In this document: piece by piece, positions 32,539-41,244 of the stretch
Position numbering within the stretch: the first letter of the stretch is position 1
How the letters are laid out: each line of letters starts with the position of its first letter
NCBI RefSeq assembly: GCF_000968375.1
Contig: NZ_CP009933.1
Coordinates: 3,286,001-3,350,000, forward strand
DNA length: 64,000 bases
Reading direction: 5' to 3'
Source: Clostridium scatologenes
Lineage (GTDB): Bacteria > Bacillota > Clostridia > Clostridiales > Clostridiaceae
Notes under the pieces: model-generated
Seen by the model: the letters and a program-made list of their open reading frames with translations, nothing else
What the model was told of the DNA's origin: nothing
Databases searched by the model: none
Translations under genes and position numbers: made by a program

Positions 32539-32885
32539 TTTAATTTTATAGTTTTTGTATATGTTTGGGTTGCTTCGAACTACTATTGTTATTAATGTCT
32601 TAACGTATAAATTACTGCCCTTATACGCCCTGTGAGGTTACATTAATAGCCGTCTTGCGACCAGTAAACCTTATTCCCTATCTAATTTATTTAACGGTCA
32701 GATACACCCGTTTAAAGGGCAAGAAACACAATAGTAGAAATATTGCTTGTCCCAGCTACCTGTTTTGCATCGGTGTAGCTAATCCTACTCTATTTATTTA
32801 AAGATACTAGAGTGCTTAAATATCTAACCTGTTGCCTTATTTTTGACAATAGGAAACCAAACCCCTTGAAGCCATTATTTTTTTT
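32519..32885 (-). ncRNA. structured noncoding RNA of about 350 nt, class unassigned
   Basis: No ORF, a locally raised GC content and dense base pairing. Minus-strand stems: TATTAATGT/ACATTAATA enclosing CGTATAA/TTATACG (32587-32646); GGGACAAG/CTTGCCC with inner CAATA/TATTG (32717-32755); AGCTAC/GTAGCT (32755-32781); and CCTATTGTC/GGCAACAGG (about 32830-32854). Its 3' part has GTC-GCAA-GAC with a GNRA loop. G-U pairs in the last stem and in the terminator form only on the minus strand, which fixes orientation. 5' GGGTT and 3' AACCC may close the fold. A weak promoter (TTTAAT, 16 bp, TTATAT) precedes it. It could be a ROOL/GOLLD-like phage RNA or a new class. Confidence 0.65.
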
Positions 32886-32962
32886 GGATATAATAGTATT
32901 AAGGATTTAATTAAACTTTATTTAATTTTTTACAGGGTTTTATAAGGTTTAATGCTTTCTAT

Positions 32963-32986
32963 AGTCACCTATTCCAGTAGGTGGCT
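32963..32986 (+). terminator. plus-strand intrinsic terminator
   Basis: AGTCACCTA pairs with TAGGTGGCT (one G-U that forms only on the plus strand), then TTGTTCTTTTT. It implies a rightward transcript entering the region, possibly from the weak promoter near 32423. Confidence 0.65.
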
Positions 32987-33010
32987 TTGTTCTTTTTATT
33001 TATATTTAAA

Positions 33011-33265
33011 CTAACTTACTTTCAAATTTAATGTGTTTTTCATAGCGCCCATCATGTCTTCCTCTATAGTAAAATACTCTACAGAAATACTTGAATTGTA
33101 TTTAATTCCTTTATATATTCTAAATCTATTGCCAGTTGGCATTTTAACAATAACTGTATGTATTTCAATATTGTTTTCTATACTTTCTTCATAATTTTCA
33201 AATATAATCTGTTCTTTATAATTGCACAATATATTCATTTTTTCATACACCTTTTCTTTTAACAT
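33011..33265 (-). CDS. small protein coupled to the integrase
   Basis: 84 residues. The ATG overlaps the integrase stop as TAATG, with AAAGG just upstream. N-terminal helix, then beta strands (IEIHTVIVKMPTGNRFRIY) and a helical end. Its coupling to the integrase suggests a recombination directionality factor or other accessory role, but sequence alone does not show it. Confidence 0.6.
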   Translation of the reverse strand: MLKEKVYEKMNILCNYKEQIIFENYEESIENNIEIHTVIVKMPTGNRFRIYKGIKYNSSISVEYFTIEEDMMGAMKNTLNLKVS

Positions 33266-34281
33266 TACCTTTCATCCCTCCTCATATTTTCTAAAGGACT
33301 GAACCTTTGATACTTCTTTCGAAAATCTTCATCCATTAAATCGAGATATGAGTATTCTGTGACAGTAACGCTACTATGTCCAAGAATTTTGGATAATGTA
33401 TGGATATCATTGGAAGCTAATAAAAATCTTCTAGCAAAATTATTTCTTAAACCATGTGGAGTAACTTTTTTGCTAATTTTAGCTCTTTTAACATAAATTC
33501 TGAAATTTCTCTCAAAATTACTCACAGCCAATATTGTATTTGTTCTATGTGTAGGAAACAATAATTCTGTTTCCTGGAATGTATCTTTAAATCTAATCCA
33601 ACGTTGTATTAATCTAGCCATTGTCTGACTATAAAAAACCACTCTATCTTTACGTCCCTTGTTAATTTTTGCTGGAATAAGAATAGTTCTTCTAGTAAAA
33701 TCTACATCATTAAGAGTTAGGTGTAATGTTTCACTTAATCTCATTCCTGTATCCATTATTAAATTGCAGATAACATGATCCCTATATTCGTGAAATTTGG
33801 TAATATCCATAGACTTAATCAATCTATTAAATTCGTCATCAGTTAATTGATCTTTGCTTTTTCTTTCAGTTTTTAAAAATTTACATTTAGATACTGTATT
33901 TTCCTTGATTATATGGTTTTCTTCCAACCAATTAAAAAATACTTTTATATTTCTTAGATAATTATTTAATGTAGCATCTGAAACTTGTTCCCCAATATCA
34001 CTTCTTTTGTCAATATTAGCTTTAATCATTCCATCTGTACTTGCAACAAAACTATATTTTCCTCTATCTTTTGTAAATGTAATATATTCTTGTACTATAT
34101 CTTTATCAATCTTGTTAATATCTGTTATATTTTTTTCTTCTTCAAGATACCTCATAAATAGAACTAATGTTTGATTGTATGATTTAATAGTTTTGTTAGA
34201 TAAATTTTTATAACTACAATAATCTAAGAAGTCTTGGATTAAATCAATTATTTGCTTTTGTCTTTTAACAACTTTTGGCAA
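33265..34281 (-). CDS. int: tyrosine recombinase / prophage integrase
   Basis: 338 residues with a TTG start eight bases after AGGAGGTG. The SAM-like core-binding domain covers about 10-125. The catalytic domain has R181 (TGMRLSETL), a Lys in NKGRKDR, H276 and R279 (PHGLRNN), and H302 (LGHSSV). The nucleophile should be Y310 or Y312; the spacing from H302 is 8 or 10 rather than the common 9. Location at the junction with chromosomal spo0A fits a prophage integrase next to its attachment site. I cannot exclude that it belongs to the chromosome. Confidence 0.85.
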   Translation of the reverse strand: MPKVVKRQKQIIDLIQDFLDYCSYKNLSNKTIKSYNQTLVLFMRYLEEEKNITDINKIDKDIVQEYITFTKDRGKYSFVASTDGMIKANIDKRSDIGEQVSDATLNNYLRNIKVFFNWLEENHIIKENTVSKCKFLKTERKSKDQLTDDEFNRLIKSMDITKFHEYRDHVICNLIMDTGMRLSETLHLTLNDVDFTRRTILIPAKINKGRKDRVVFYSQTMARLIQRWIRFKDTFQETELLFPTHRTNTILAVSNFERNFRIYVKRAKISKKVTPHGLRNNFARRFLLASNDIHTLSKILGHSSVTVTEYSYLDLMDEDFRKKYQRFSPLENMRRDER

Positions 34282-34284
34282 AAT

Positions 34285-34336
34285 AAAAACACCTCCTGCA
34301 TATTAGTCCTTAAACCAATATACAAAAGGTGTTTTT
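34285..34336 (-). promoter_or_regulatory. leader hairpin that masks the integrase SD
   Basis: On the minus strand AAAAACACCT pairs with AGGTGTTTTT, with an inner stem ATATTGGT/ACTAATAT (one G-U). The 3' arm is the integrase SD (AGGAGGTG) followed by TTTTTATTT, so the structure is both terminator-like and SD-occluding. A candidate promoter (TTGGAT, 17 bp, TAAAAT) lies just upstream. Confidence 0.65.
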
Positions 34337-34379
34337 TAACAATTTAATTTTAAATTCATAGATATAAAAATCCAAAATC

Positions 34380-34410
34380 CATATCGTTTTTTGCTATCTT
34401 TATCGATATG
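34380..34410 (-). terminator. probable spo0A terminator
   Basis: CATATCG pairs with CGATATG on the minus strand about 35 bases after the spo0A stop, followed by a T-rich tract (GATTTTGGATTTTTATAT). Moderate strength. Confidence 0.55.
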
Positions 34411-34443
34411 AGTTTTTTTAATAAATCCATCAACCAAGCCGTT

Positions 34444-35259
34444 TTAGCTAACCTTATTTTTTAATCTTAATTTATCAGCAACCATTGCAATGAATTCTGA
34501 ATTTGTTGGCTTACCTTTATCATTGTGTATAGTATATCCAAATATCTTATTTATAGTTTCTACTTGTCCTCTAGCCCATGCAACCTCTATAGCATGCCTT
34601 ATTGCTCTTTCTACTCTACTTGCTGTAGTATTATACTTTTTAGCTATAGATGGATATAACTCTTTTGTTACTGCAGATAAAAGCTCCATATTGTTTACTA
34701 CCATAGTTATAGCCTCTCTTAAATACATATATCCTTTTATATGTGCTGGAACTCCTATTTCATGTATTATGTTTGTTATTTCTTGTTCAAGGTTAGTAGG
34801 TTCATTTTTAGTAAATTTAATTCCTGTAGTATCAATTAATGAAATTGTTTTCTTAGGTTCATCTCCATTACTTATGGTATTATTAAACATTTGCCTTATT
34901 CTCTTGGTAAAAACATCCATATCAAATGGTTTTACTACATAATAGTCTGCACCTAGTGTTATAGCTCTTTGAGTTATTTTATCCTGTCCTACTGCCGAAA
35001 GAACAATTATTCTTGGCATAGGATCTATATTCATACTACTTAGTCTTTCTAAAACTCCAAGACCATCAAGATGCGGCATTATTATATCTAACACTACCAA
35101 GTCAGGATGCTTTTCCTCTATAAGTTTTAATGCTTCTAATCCATCTTTTGCAATACCTGTTACTACAATATCTCTCTGATTTAAAAGATAATCATTGAGA
35201 ATATTACAAAACTCTTTATTATCATCCGCAATAATCACACTTATTTTTGATTCTTCCAT
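34444..35259 (-). CDS. spo0A: master sporulation regulator Spo0A
   Basis: 271 residues. The receiver domain (1-125) has the acidic pair D14-D15 (IIADDNKEF), the phospho-acceptor in LVVLDIIMPHLDG (about D60) and the conserved Lys in YYVVKPFDMD. The C-terminal effector domain has the family helix ASRVERAIRHAIEVAW and the GKPTNSEFIAMVADKLRL ending that contacts 0A boxes. SD GGGGAG precedes ATG. It directs entry into sporulation and controls many stationary-phase genes. The promoter region carries a 0A box, so autoregulation is expected. The prophage integrase lies directly downstream. Confidence 0.97.
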   Translation of the reverse strand: MEESKISVIIADDNKEFCNILNDYLLNQRDIVVTGIAKDGLEALKLIEEKHPDLVVLDIIMPHLDGLGVLERLSSMNIDPMPRIIVLSAVGQDKITQRAITLGADYYVVKPFDMDVFTKRIRQMFNNTISNGDEPKKTISLIDTTGIKFTKNEPTNLEQEITNIIHEIGVPAHIKGYMYLREAITMVVNNMELLSAVTKELYPSIAKKYNTTASRVERAIRHAIEVAWARGQVETINKIFGYTIHNDKGKPTNSEFIAMVADKLRLKNKVS

Positions 35260-35311
35260 ATTTCTTACTCCCCTTTATTATTTTAATTTCCATTTCTTAA
35301 CAAATTAATTA

Positions 35312-35336
35312 ATTCGACAAAACTAATTTAATTCCT
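35312..35336 (-). promoter_or_regulatory. sigma-H promoter and 0A box of spo0A
   Basis: On the minus strand AGGAATT, about 14 bases, then GAATT: a sigma-H-type promoter. TTTTGTCGAAT, a perfect 0A box, overlaps its -10. This fits the sigma-H driven, Spo0A-autoregulated promoter known for spo0A in Bacilli and Clostridia. Confidence 0.75.
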
Positions 35337-35370
35337 TCTTAGAAATAAAAAATTCTATATTAAATTTAAA

Positions 35371-35393
35371 AGATAGCATAATTTATGCTATCT
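35371..35393 (-). terminator. spoIVB terminator
   Basis: AGATAGCATAA and TTATGCTATCT form an 11-bp stem, followed on the minus strand by TTTTAAATTT. Tandem copies of TATTTTTATTTATCAG lie between it and the stop codon. Confidence 0.8.
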
Positions 35394-35479
35394 AACTTTA
35401 TTCTATCATACTTTTTCCTATTATTTCAAATTTATTTGCATTTTTATTTATCAGTATTTTTATTTATCAGTATTTTTAT

Positions 35480-36688
35480 TTATTTTGATAAAATATTAGC
35501 ATCTTTAAGCATCCATTCTATATATATGCCATAACCAGTATCCGGTTTATTTATCAATACATGAGTTACTGCACCTATTATTTTTCCATCCTGTATAATA
35601 GGACTTCCACTCATTCCTTGAACAATACCTCCAGTCTTAGCTAAAAGAACAGGATCTGTTATTTTTATTACCATACTCTTAGGTCCTGGTGAATCTTGTG
35701 CCAGCAATTTCTCTACTCTTATATCATAAAATTTTGGTTTTTCTCCTTCTATAGTTGTTAAAATCTTAGCTGGTCCTTCTTTTATTTCATTTCTTAATGC
35801 AATTTTCATAGGTTTAATATTTTTATTGACTAGCCCACTAGTACCTTTGCCAAAAATACCACATTTAGTATTTTTATATATTTTGCCTATTATATTTTCT
35901 TCATTTACAAATATACCCTTCAATTCACCAGGATTGCCTTTTAACCCTCTTTTTACTGATACAATTGAAGATGGTACTATTTCCCCTGAACTTATATTTA
36001 AAATAGTTCCAGTATCAATATCTGTTATTGGATGACCTAATGCTGCAAACATGCCAGTTTTTTCATCATAAAAAGTTAATGTTCCTACTCCAGCTGTACA
36101 ATCTCTTATCCATAAACCTATTTTTAAATTATCATCTTCTGGATTTTTGATAGGCTTAACTTTCTTTTCAATTTCTTCTCCTTTTCTCTCTACTATTATT
36201 TTTAATTCTTCTCCATTTGAGTCATTTATTTGTTTTTGAACATCTTCTGAATCCTTAACAAGACAATTGTTTATTTTGATAATATTATCTCCTATTTGTA
36301 TTCCAGCTAAAGCTGCAGGACTAGTTATCTTTTCTTTTTCTGTTTTTATATCAGATAAAGCTACCACCAAAACTCCTTTTGTATTAAGTTTTACACCTAC
36401 TGGTTGACCTCCAGGATATAAAACTACAGAGTTACTTACAGACTTCAATGACACAAATTTTACAGGCAATATCCCTAATAAATTTACACTTACTTTTTTA
36501 TCTTCCAAATCTATATTTTTTGTTTTATCTTCTTCCCTTAGTTTTATTAGATTGTCAGATTTTAAAATTTCACCTTCTCTTATAAATATAGTAGTAGGTA
36601 TATTTTGTGCCTTATAGTAAGAAACTATCATTAATAACAGGATAGGAATTAAAATACAGCATAACATTTTTTTAATTTTTTTATCCAT
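35480..36688 (-). CDS. spoIVB: SpoIVB serine peptidase (S55)
   Basis: 402 residues. An N-terminal membrane anchor (MLCCILIPILLLMIVSYY) is followed by a PDZ domain (about 115-165, with SPAALAGIQIGDNIIKIN). The peptidase domain holds the His of ALGHPITDID (about 218) and the Ser of GMSGSP (about 360). The protein is made in the forespore, acts in the intermembrane space and cleaves SpoIVFA to start sigma-K processing. Order recN-spoIVB-spo0A is conserved in Firmicutes. Length is typical. Confidence 0.96.
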   Translation of the reverse strand: MDKKIKKMLCCILIPILLLMIVSYYKAQNIPTTIFIREGEILKSDNLIKLREEDKTKNIDLEDKKVSVNLLGILPVKFVSLKSVSNSVVLYPGGQPVGVKLNTKGVLVVALSDIKTEKEKITSPAALAGIQIGDNIIKINNCLVKDSEDVQKQINDSNGEELKIIVERKGEEIEKKVKPIKNPEDDNLKIGLWIRDCTAGVGTLTFYDEKTGMFAALGHPITDIDTGTILNISSGEIVPSSIVSVKRGLKGNPGELKGIFVNEENIIGKIYKNTKCGIFGKGTSGLVNKNIKPMKIALRNEIKEGPAKILTTIEGEKPKFYDIRVEKLLAQDSPGPKSMVIKITDPVLLAKTGGIVQGMSGSPIIQDGKIIGAVTHVLINKPDTGYGIYIEWMLKDANILSK

Positions 36689-36855
36689 GCTTTTGCCTCC
36701 TGTCTTTAATTTATCTGATTTTAAGTTTCCCTTTAAAAGAGCTTATTATGCTATTATATACTTTCATTTAAAGTCATCTTTTTATTTTTACACTAAAATT
36801 TTCAGTAAAAATTTATAATTCACATCTATGGTATTGAACTATTAAATAAAATAAA

Positions 36856-36879
36856 AAAACTGCAAAAATTTGCAGTTTT
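36856..36879 (-). terminator. recN terminator
   Basis: AAAACTGCAAA pairs with TTTGCAGTTTT and is followed on the minus strand by TTTTTTATTTTATTT. Confidence 0.85.
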
Positions 36880-38579
36880 TATATAATCAACTTTTTTCTA
36901 GAATTAGCCATTTTTATAAGTTCTTTAGCATGTTCTAAAGTCAACTTCGTAACTTCAGAACCTCCTATCATTCTAGCTATTTCATATTCTTTTTCCTGAT
37001 AATTCATCTTTTTAATTGTAGTATAAGTTTTTTCATCTTTGACTTTTTTAGATACCCAATAATGTATATCTGACATACAAGCAATTTGTGGAAGATGGGT
37101 TACACAAAAAACTTGATGATTTTTAGATATAACGTACATCTTTTCTGCCACACATTGAGCAATTCTTCCACTTATTCCAGTATCTATTTCATCAAATACT
37201 ACAGAAGGTATATGATCTTTATCAACAAATACAGTCTTTAATGCCAACATTATTCTTGAAAGTTCTCCGCCTGATACTACTTTCTCTAGAGGTTTTAAAG
37301 GTTCTCCTGGATTTGTTGATATATAAAATTGAACTTTATCCATACCATTTAAGTAAAACTTTTCTTGAAATTCTATATTTACTTTAAATGTACTCTTTTC
37401 AAGTCCTACAAAATCTAATTCACTTTTTATTCTTAATTGCAACTCATCCGCTATTTTGCATCTTTCTTTGTGAAGCTTTTCTCCATATACCTTTAATTCT
37501 TCCATCAAATTATTTCTTTCATTCTTTAAATTTTCTATTATCTCGCTGCTATTTATCATTTCATCATATTGAAATTTTATCTTATCCCTATACTTTAAAA
37601 TATCATCTATACTATTACCATACTTTTTCTTAATTCCATTTATTTGATATATCCTACTATTTATATATTCTAGTTCTCCTTCATCATAAAAAATATCATC
37701 TTTTATACTTCTTATCTGTTCTATTCCATCTTCAATATAATAATAGGCATCTTTCAAAACATCTACTATTCCTTTTATTTGGGATAGATTTTCTTGTACT
37801 AAAGAAAGATCTTTTATAGCAACTCCTAAATTATCATGAATGGACATTGATTCTTCACTGCCAGTATAAAGACAAGCATATGAATTATTTAATGTATTGT
37901 TTATTTTTTCTGCATTTGAAAGTACCTTATACTTTTCTTCAAGCTCTACATCTTCATTTTCTTTTAATTTTAAGGAATTTATTTCATCTATTTGATATTT
38001 CAAAAAGTCTATTAGCTTATCTCTTTCTCCATCTTTGCCTGCAAGTTCATTAATTTTCCTGTCAATTTCACAAAGTTTATCATACTTTTCCCTATAATTT
38101 AATAAAAATTCTCTTAAGTTTTCTTCTCCATAAGAATCTACATAATCAATATGATTTTCTGCCGATAACAAATTTTGGTTTTCATGTTGTCCATGAATAT
38201 CCAGCAAAGTACTACTTATTAACTTTAAAGTATTTATCAATACTGATTTGCCATTAATCTTTGTAATACTTTTTCCTGATTGAAACGTTTCTCTGCTTAT
38301 TATAACCAACTTATCACTATCAACATCTATATCATTTTGTTTCAACACTTCTAATGTTTTACAATTTGTTAATGTGAAAATTGCTTCTACAAAGGTCTTA
38401 TTTTCACCAGTTCTTATTAAATCTTTATTAAACTTGCTGCCAAGAACATAATTTATAGCATCTATAATTATAGATTTTCCTGCTCCAGTTTCACCTGAAA
38501 GCACGTTAAATCCATCATCAAAAGATATGCTTAAATTTTCTATTAACGCAAAATTTTTTATATTTAACTGAAGAAGCAT
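36879..38579 (-). CDS. recN: DNA repair ATPase RecN
   Basis: 566 residues, an SMC-like ATPase acting at DNA double-strand breaks. Walker A GETGAGKS lies at 29-36, the signature VVSGGELSR near 434-442 and Walker B VVFDEIDTG near 461. Between them is a coiled-coil arm (residues about 155-360) interrupted by a hinge-like segment. It is transcribed with the argR genes upstream, which is the usual argR-recN arrangement. Confidence 0.96.
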   Translation of the reverse strand: MLLQLNIKNFALIENLSISFDDGFNVLSGETGAGKSIIIDAINYVLGSKFNKDLIRTGENKTFVEAIFTLTNCKTLEVLKQNDIDVDSDKLVIISRETFQSGKSITKINGKSVLINTLKLISSTLLDIHGQHENQNLLSAENHIDYVDSYGEENLREFLLNYREKYDKLCEIDRKINELAGKDGERDKLIDFLKYQIDEINSLKLKENEDVELEEKYKVLSNAEKINNTLNNSYACLYTGSEESMSIHDNLGVAIKDLSLVQENLSQIKGIVDVLKDAYYYIEDGIEQIRSIKDDIFYDEGELEYINSRIYQINGIKKKYGNSIDDILKYRDKIKFQYDEMINSSEIIENLKNERNNLMEELKVYGEKLHKERCKIADELQLRIKSELDFVGLEKSTFKVNIEFQEKFYLNGMDKVQFYISTNPGEPLKPLEKVVSGGELSRIMLALKTVFVDKDHIPSVVFDEIDTGISGRIAQCVAEKMYVISKNHQVFCVTHLPQIACMSDIHYWVSKKVKDEKTYTTIKKMNYQEKEYEIARMIGGSEVTKLTLEHAKELIKMANSRKKLII

Positions 38580-38601
38580 AATTTCTAAATGCCTCCCTAC
38601 T

Positions 38602-39051
38602 TTAAGAAATCATTTTTTTCATTTTTTGTGCTATAATCTCTGCTTTTTCACTATCTCTAGCTAGTAAAAAAATTGTATTATCTCCTGCAATGGTACCAGC
38701 TACACCATCAAAATTTAATGTATCAATAGCTTCAGCAGCAGCAGCAGCAGATCCTGTCATAGTTTTTATAATTACAAATTTATCTATATTCTCAACACTA
38801 ACTACAGTTTGTGAAAATATATTTATAAGTTTGTTTGATAAAAAACTTTCTGTATGTACTATAGTGGCATATTTATAATTACCATCATCGGATAAAACTT
38901 TAATTAATTTTAATTCTTTTATATCTCTTGAAACAGTAGCCTGTGTAACATCCATACCACTCTTTCTTAATTCTTCTGCTAGTTCCTCCTGTGTTTCAAT
39001 ATTTTTTGAATTTATAATTTCTAGTATTTTAGCATGTCTGGTTATCTTCAT
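38602..39051 (-). CDS. argR: arginine repressor ArgR, copy 1
   Basis: 149 residues from the ATG at 39051, chosen for the GAAGGTG SD upstream. An N-terminal winged helix (ITRHAKILEIINSKNIETQE ... MDVTQATVSRDIKELKL) and a C-terminal hexamerisation domain ending GTIAGDNTIFLLARD. In ArgR/AhrC this last motif is usually GDD and binds arginine; here the second Asp is Asn. It is about 75% identical to copy 2 directly upstream. It lies in the nadK-argR-recN run, the normal clostridial position. Confidence 0.93.
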   Translation of the reverse strand: MKITRHAKILEIINSKNIETQEELAEELRKSGMDVTQATVSRDIKELKLIKVLSDDGNYKYATIVHTESFLSNKLINIFSQTVVSVENIDKFVIIKTMTGSAAAAAEAIDTLNFDGVAGTIAGDNTIFLLARDSEKAEIIAQKMKKMIS

Positions 39052-39103
39052 AACTTTCACCTTCACATTCCTTTGCATAAATGTAATTTTTGTACATTAT
39101 ATC

Positions 39104-39556
39104 TTATTGAGAAATTATTTTTTTCATATCTTGAATTATTGATTTTGCTTTATCAGTATCCCTAGCTAATATCAAAATTGTATTATTTCCTGCAATAGTG
39201 CCAACTATGCCATGAAAGTTTAGTGAGTCAATAGCTTCAGCTGCTGCATTAGCAGAACCACTTATGGTTTTTATTATAATAAAATTATCTACATTTTCAG
39301 CACTAATTGCAGTTTGCGAAAAAATGTTCATTAGTTTATCTGATAAAAAATTTTCTGTATGAACCCTAGTAGCATATTTATAATTTCCATTATCACCTAA
39401 AACTTTAATTAATTTTAATTCTCTAATATCCCTTGAAACAGTAGCTTGTGTAACATCCATTCCACTTATCTTTAGTTCTTCTGCTAAACTTTCTTGTGTT
39501 TCAATATTCTTTGAACTTATGATTTCAAGTATTTTGGCATGTCTTGTTACTTTCAT
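39104..39556 (-). CDS. argR: arginine repressor ArgR, copy 2
   Basis: 150 residues from the ATG at 39556, six bases after GAAGGTG. Same domains as copy 1, but the arginine-binding motif reads GTIAGNNTILILARD: both Asp positions are Asn. Duplicate argR genes in tandem are unusual. The start overlaps the nadK 3' end by 32 bases. Loss of the acidic pair suggests altered ligand response or a role as hetero-oligomer partner; this is inference. Confidence 0.93.
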   Translation of the reverse strand: MKVTRHAKILEIISSKNIETQESLAEELKISGMDVTQATVSRDIRELKLIKVLGDNGNYKYATRVHTENFLSDKLMNIFSQTAISAENVDNFIIIKTISGSANAAAEAIDSLNFHGIVGTIAGNNTILILARDTDKAKSIIQDMKKIISQ

Positions 39557-40406
39557 ATTCTTCACCTTCGTATCCCTTTGATCTAAATGTAACTTTTTTT
39601 CTTAGTGTATCAAAATAATCATTGCTATTTAGTTTAACTAATTTACATTTATTTTTTGCACTACAAACATTTACAGATTGAGCCTTATCCACTTCTATCC
39701 ACTCTTGACCATCTATAGACAAAAATATGTTTTCATCATTTTTAGGAAAATTTATAGATATATTGCTTTTCCCATCTAAAACTATAGTTCTTGCCCCAAC
39801 AGTTTGCGAATACATAGGAGTTAAAACAAAATTATCTAGGGTTGGATAAATTATAGGTCCTCCTGCTGATAGCGAATATGCTGTAGAACCTGTAGGGGTA
39901 CTTATTATTATTCCATCAGCTGCAAAACTGTTATAATATTTATTATCAATATAAATTTTATATTTTACTATTCTTGCCAAAACTCCTTTTGATAAAACTA
40001 CATCATTTAATCCCACATGCTGATTTACTACACCATCTTTTTCATAACTACACTGAAGCATTGTTCTTTCTTCAACAACATAATCTCCATTAAAAATACT
40101 CTTAATAGCATAACTTATGTTTGAACTTTCTACTTGAGCTAAGAAACCTAAATGCCCTATATTGATTCCAAAAATAGGCACATCATATTTAGCTATGTGT
40201 CTTGCAGTATTTAATATTGTTCCATCTCCACCTAAAACTATAATCATATCTAGTTCATAACTTTTTTTCTCATTTAACCCTATGCAATCTTCGTATACAC
40301 TAATATTAACATCCTTACATTCATTATAAATAGTTTTTAATATAAAATCTAACATTTTTCTTCTTTGGTCTTTTGTTGTATTTACATTAATACCTATATT
40401 CTTCAT
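39525..40406 (-). CDS. nadK: NAD kinase
   Basis: 293 residues. GGDGT at 59-63 is the ATP/NAD-binding signature and STPTGSTAYSLSAGGP (about 170-186) the second conserved loop. The enzyme phosphorylates NAD to NADP in the cytoplasm. It overlaps tlyA by four bases upstream and runs into the second argR gene downstream, so translation through this operon is tightly coupled. Confidence 0.96.
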   Translation of the reverse strand: MKNIGINVNTTKDQRRKMLDFILKTIYNECKDVNISVYEDCIGLNEKKSYELDMIIVLGGDGTILNTARHIAKYDVPIFGINIGHLGFLAQVESSNISYAIKSIFNGDYVVEERTMLQCSYEKDGVVNQHVGLNDVVLSKGVLARIVKYKIYIDNKYYNSFAADGIIISTPTGSTAYSLSAGGPIIYPTLDNFVLTPMYSQTVGARTIVLDGKSNISINFPKNDENIFLSIDGQEWIEVDKAQSVNVCSAKNKCKLVKLNSNDYFDTLRKKVTFRSKGYEGEEYESNKTCQNT

Positions 40407-41227
40407 AGTGCCTCCCCATTAAGATTAGCATGTGCTGAATTTACTACATTCACGATATCATCTTGGCAACAACTTCCAATATAATCTTTTTCCTTAGTAA
40501 AATAAATTAAATATTCTATATTTCCTTCAGGTCCTTTTATAGGTGAATAATCTAATGCAATTATTTTTACGTTTTGCTCTTGAACGAATTCTGCAATTTC
40601 CTTAACAACCTCTTCATGAGTTGATTTTTCTCTTACTACTCCCTTTTTTCCAACTTTCTCTCTACCCGCTTCAAATTGTGGTTTTATTAGAGCCATTATT
40701 CTTCCATTTTCGTTAAGTAAATTTAGGACTGCTGGAACTACTTTTTTTAAGGATATAAATGATACATCTATACTAGCAAAATCTGACAATTCACCTACAT
40801 CTTCTGGTTTTAAATATCTTACATTAGTTCTTTCCATGCATACTACTCTTGGATCTGTTCTCAATTTCCATGCAAACTGCCCATAGCCTACATCTACAGA
40901 AAAAACTTTTTTAGCTCCACTTTGAAGCATACAATCTGTAAATCCTCCAGTAGAAGCACCTATATCCAAGCAAGTTTTATCTTTTAAATCTATATTAAAA
41001 TTCTTTACAGCTTTTTGAAGTTTTAATCCTCCTCTACTCACAAAAGGAAGTTTTTCTCCTTTAAATTCTATATTTGAAACTTCTTTTACTTTTTCTCCAC
41101 ATTTATCAACTCTTTGATTATCTACAAATATTTCCCCAGCCATTATACTAGCTCTAGCTTTTTCTCTAGAAGAAAATAATCCTTTTTTCACCAATAACAC
41201 ATCAAGTCTTTCTTTTGTTTCTGACAT
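40403..41227 (-). CDS. tlyA: TlyA family rRNA 2'-O-methyltransferase
   Basis: 274 residues. An S4 RNA-binding domain (about 5-65, with LLVKKGLFSSREKARASIMAG) is joined to an FtsJ-like methyltransferase with the SAM loop DIGASTGGFTDC (88-99) and the catalytic region FASIDVSFISLKK. TlyA methylates rRNA and has been called haemolysin in older annotation. It overlaps nadK and follows dxs by 17 bases. Confidence 0.95.
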   Translation of the reverse strand: MSETKERLDVLLVKKGLFSSREKARASIMAGEIFVDNQRVDKCGEKVKEVSNIEFKGEKLPFVSRGGLKLQKAVKNFNIDLKDKTCLDIGASTGGFTDCMLQSGAKKVFSVDVGYGQFAWKLRTDPRVVCMERTNVRYLKPEDVGELSDFASIDVSFISLKKVVPAVLNLLNENGRIMALIKPQFEAGREKVGKKGVVREKSTHEEVVKEIAEFVQEQNVKIIALDYSPIKGPEGNIEYLIYFTKEKDYIGSCCQDDIVNVVNSAHANLNGEAL

Positions 41228-41244
41228 AGTAAACTCCTTTATTC

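Noticed and set aside
34490..34942. 150-codon plus-strand frame opposite spo0A
   Set aside because: Shadow of a strongly conserved gene; no ribosome site and no family resemblance.
35443..35483. Tandem TATTTTTATTTATCAG copies, considered as an operator
   Set aside because: Only a short low-complexity repeat in the spoIIIVB 3' region; slippage explains it.
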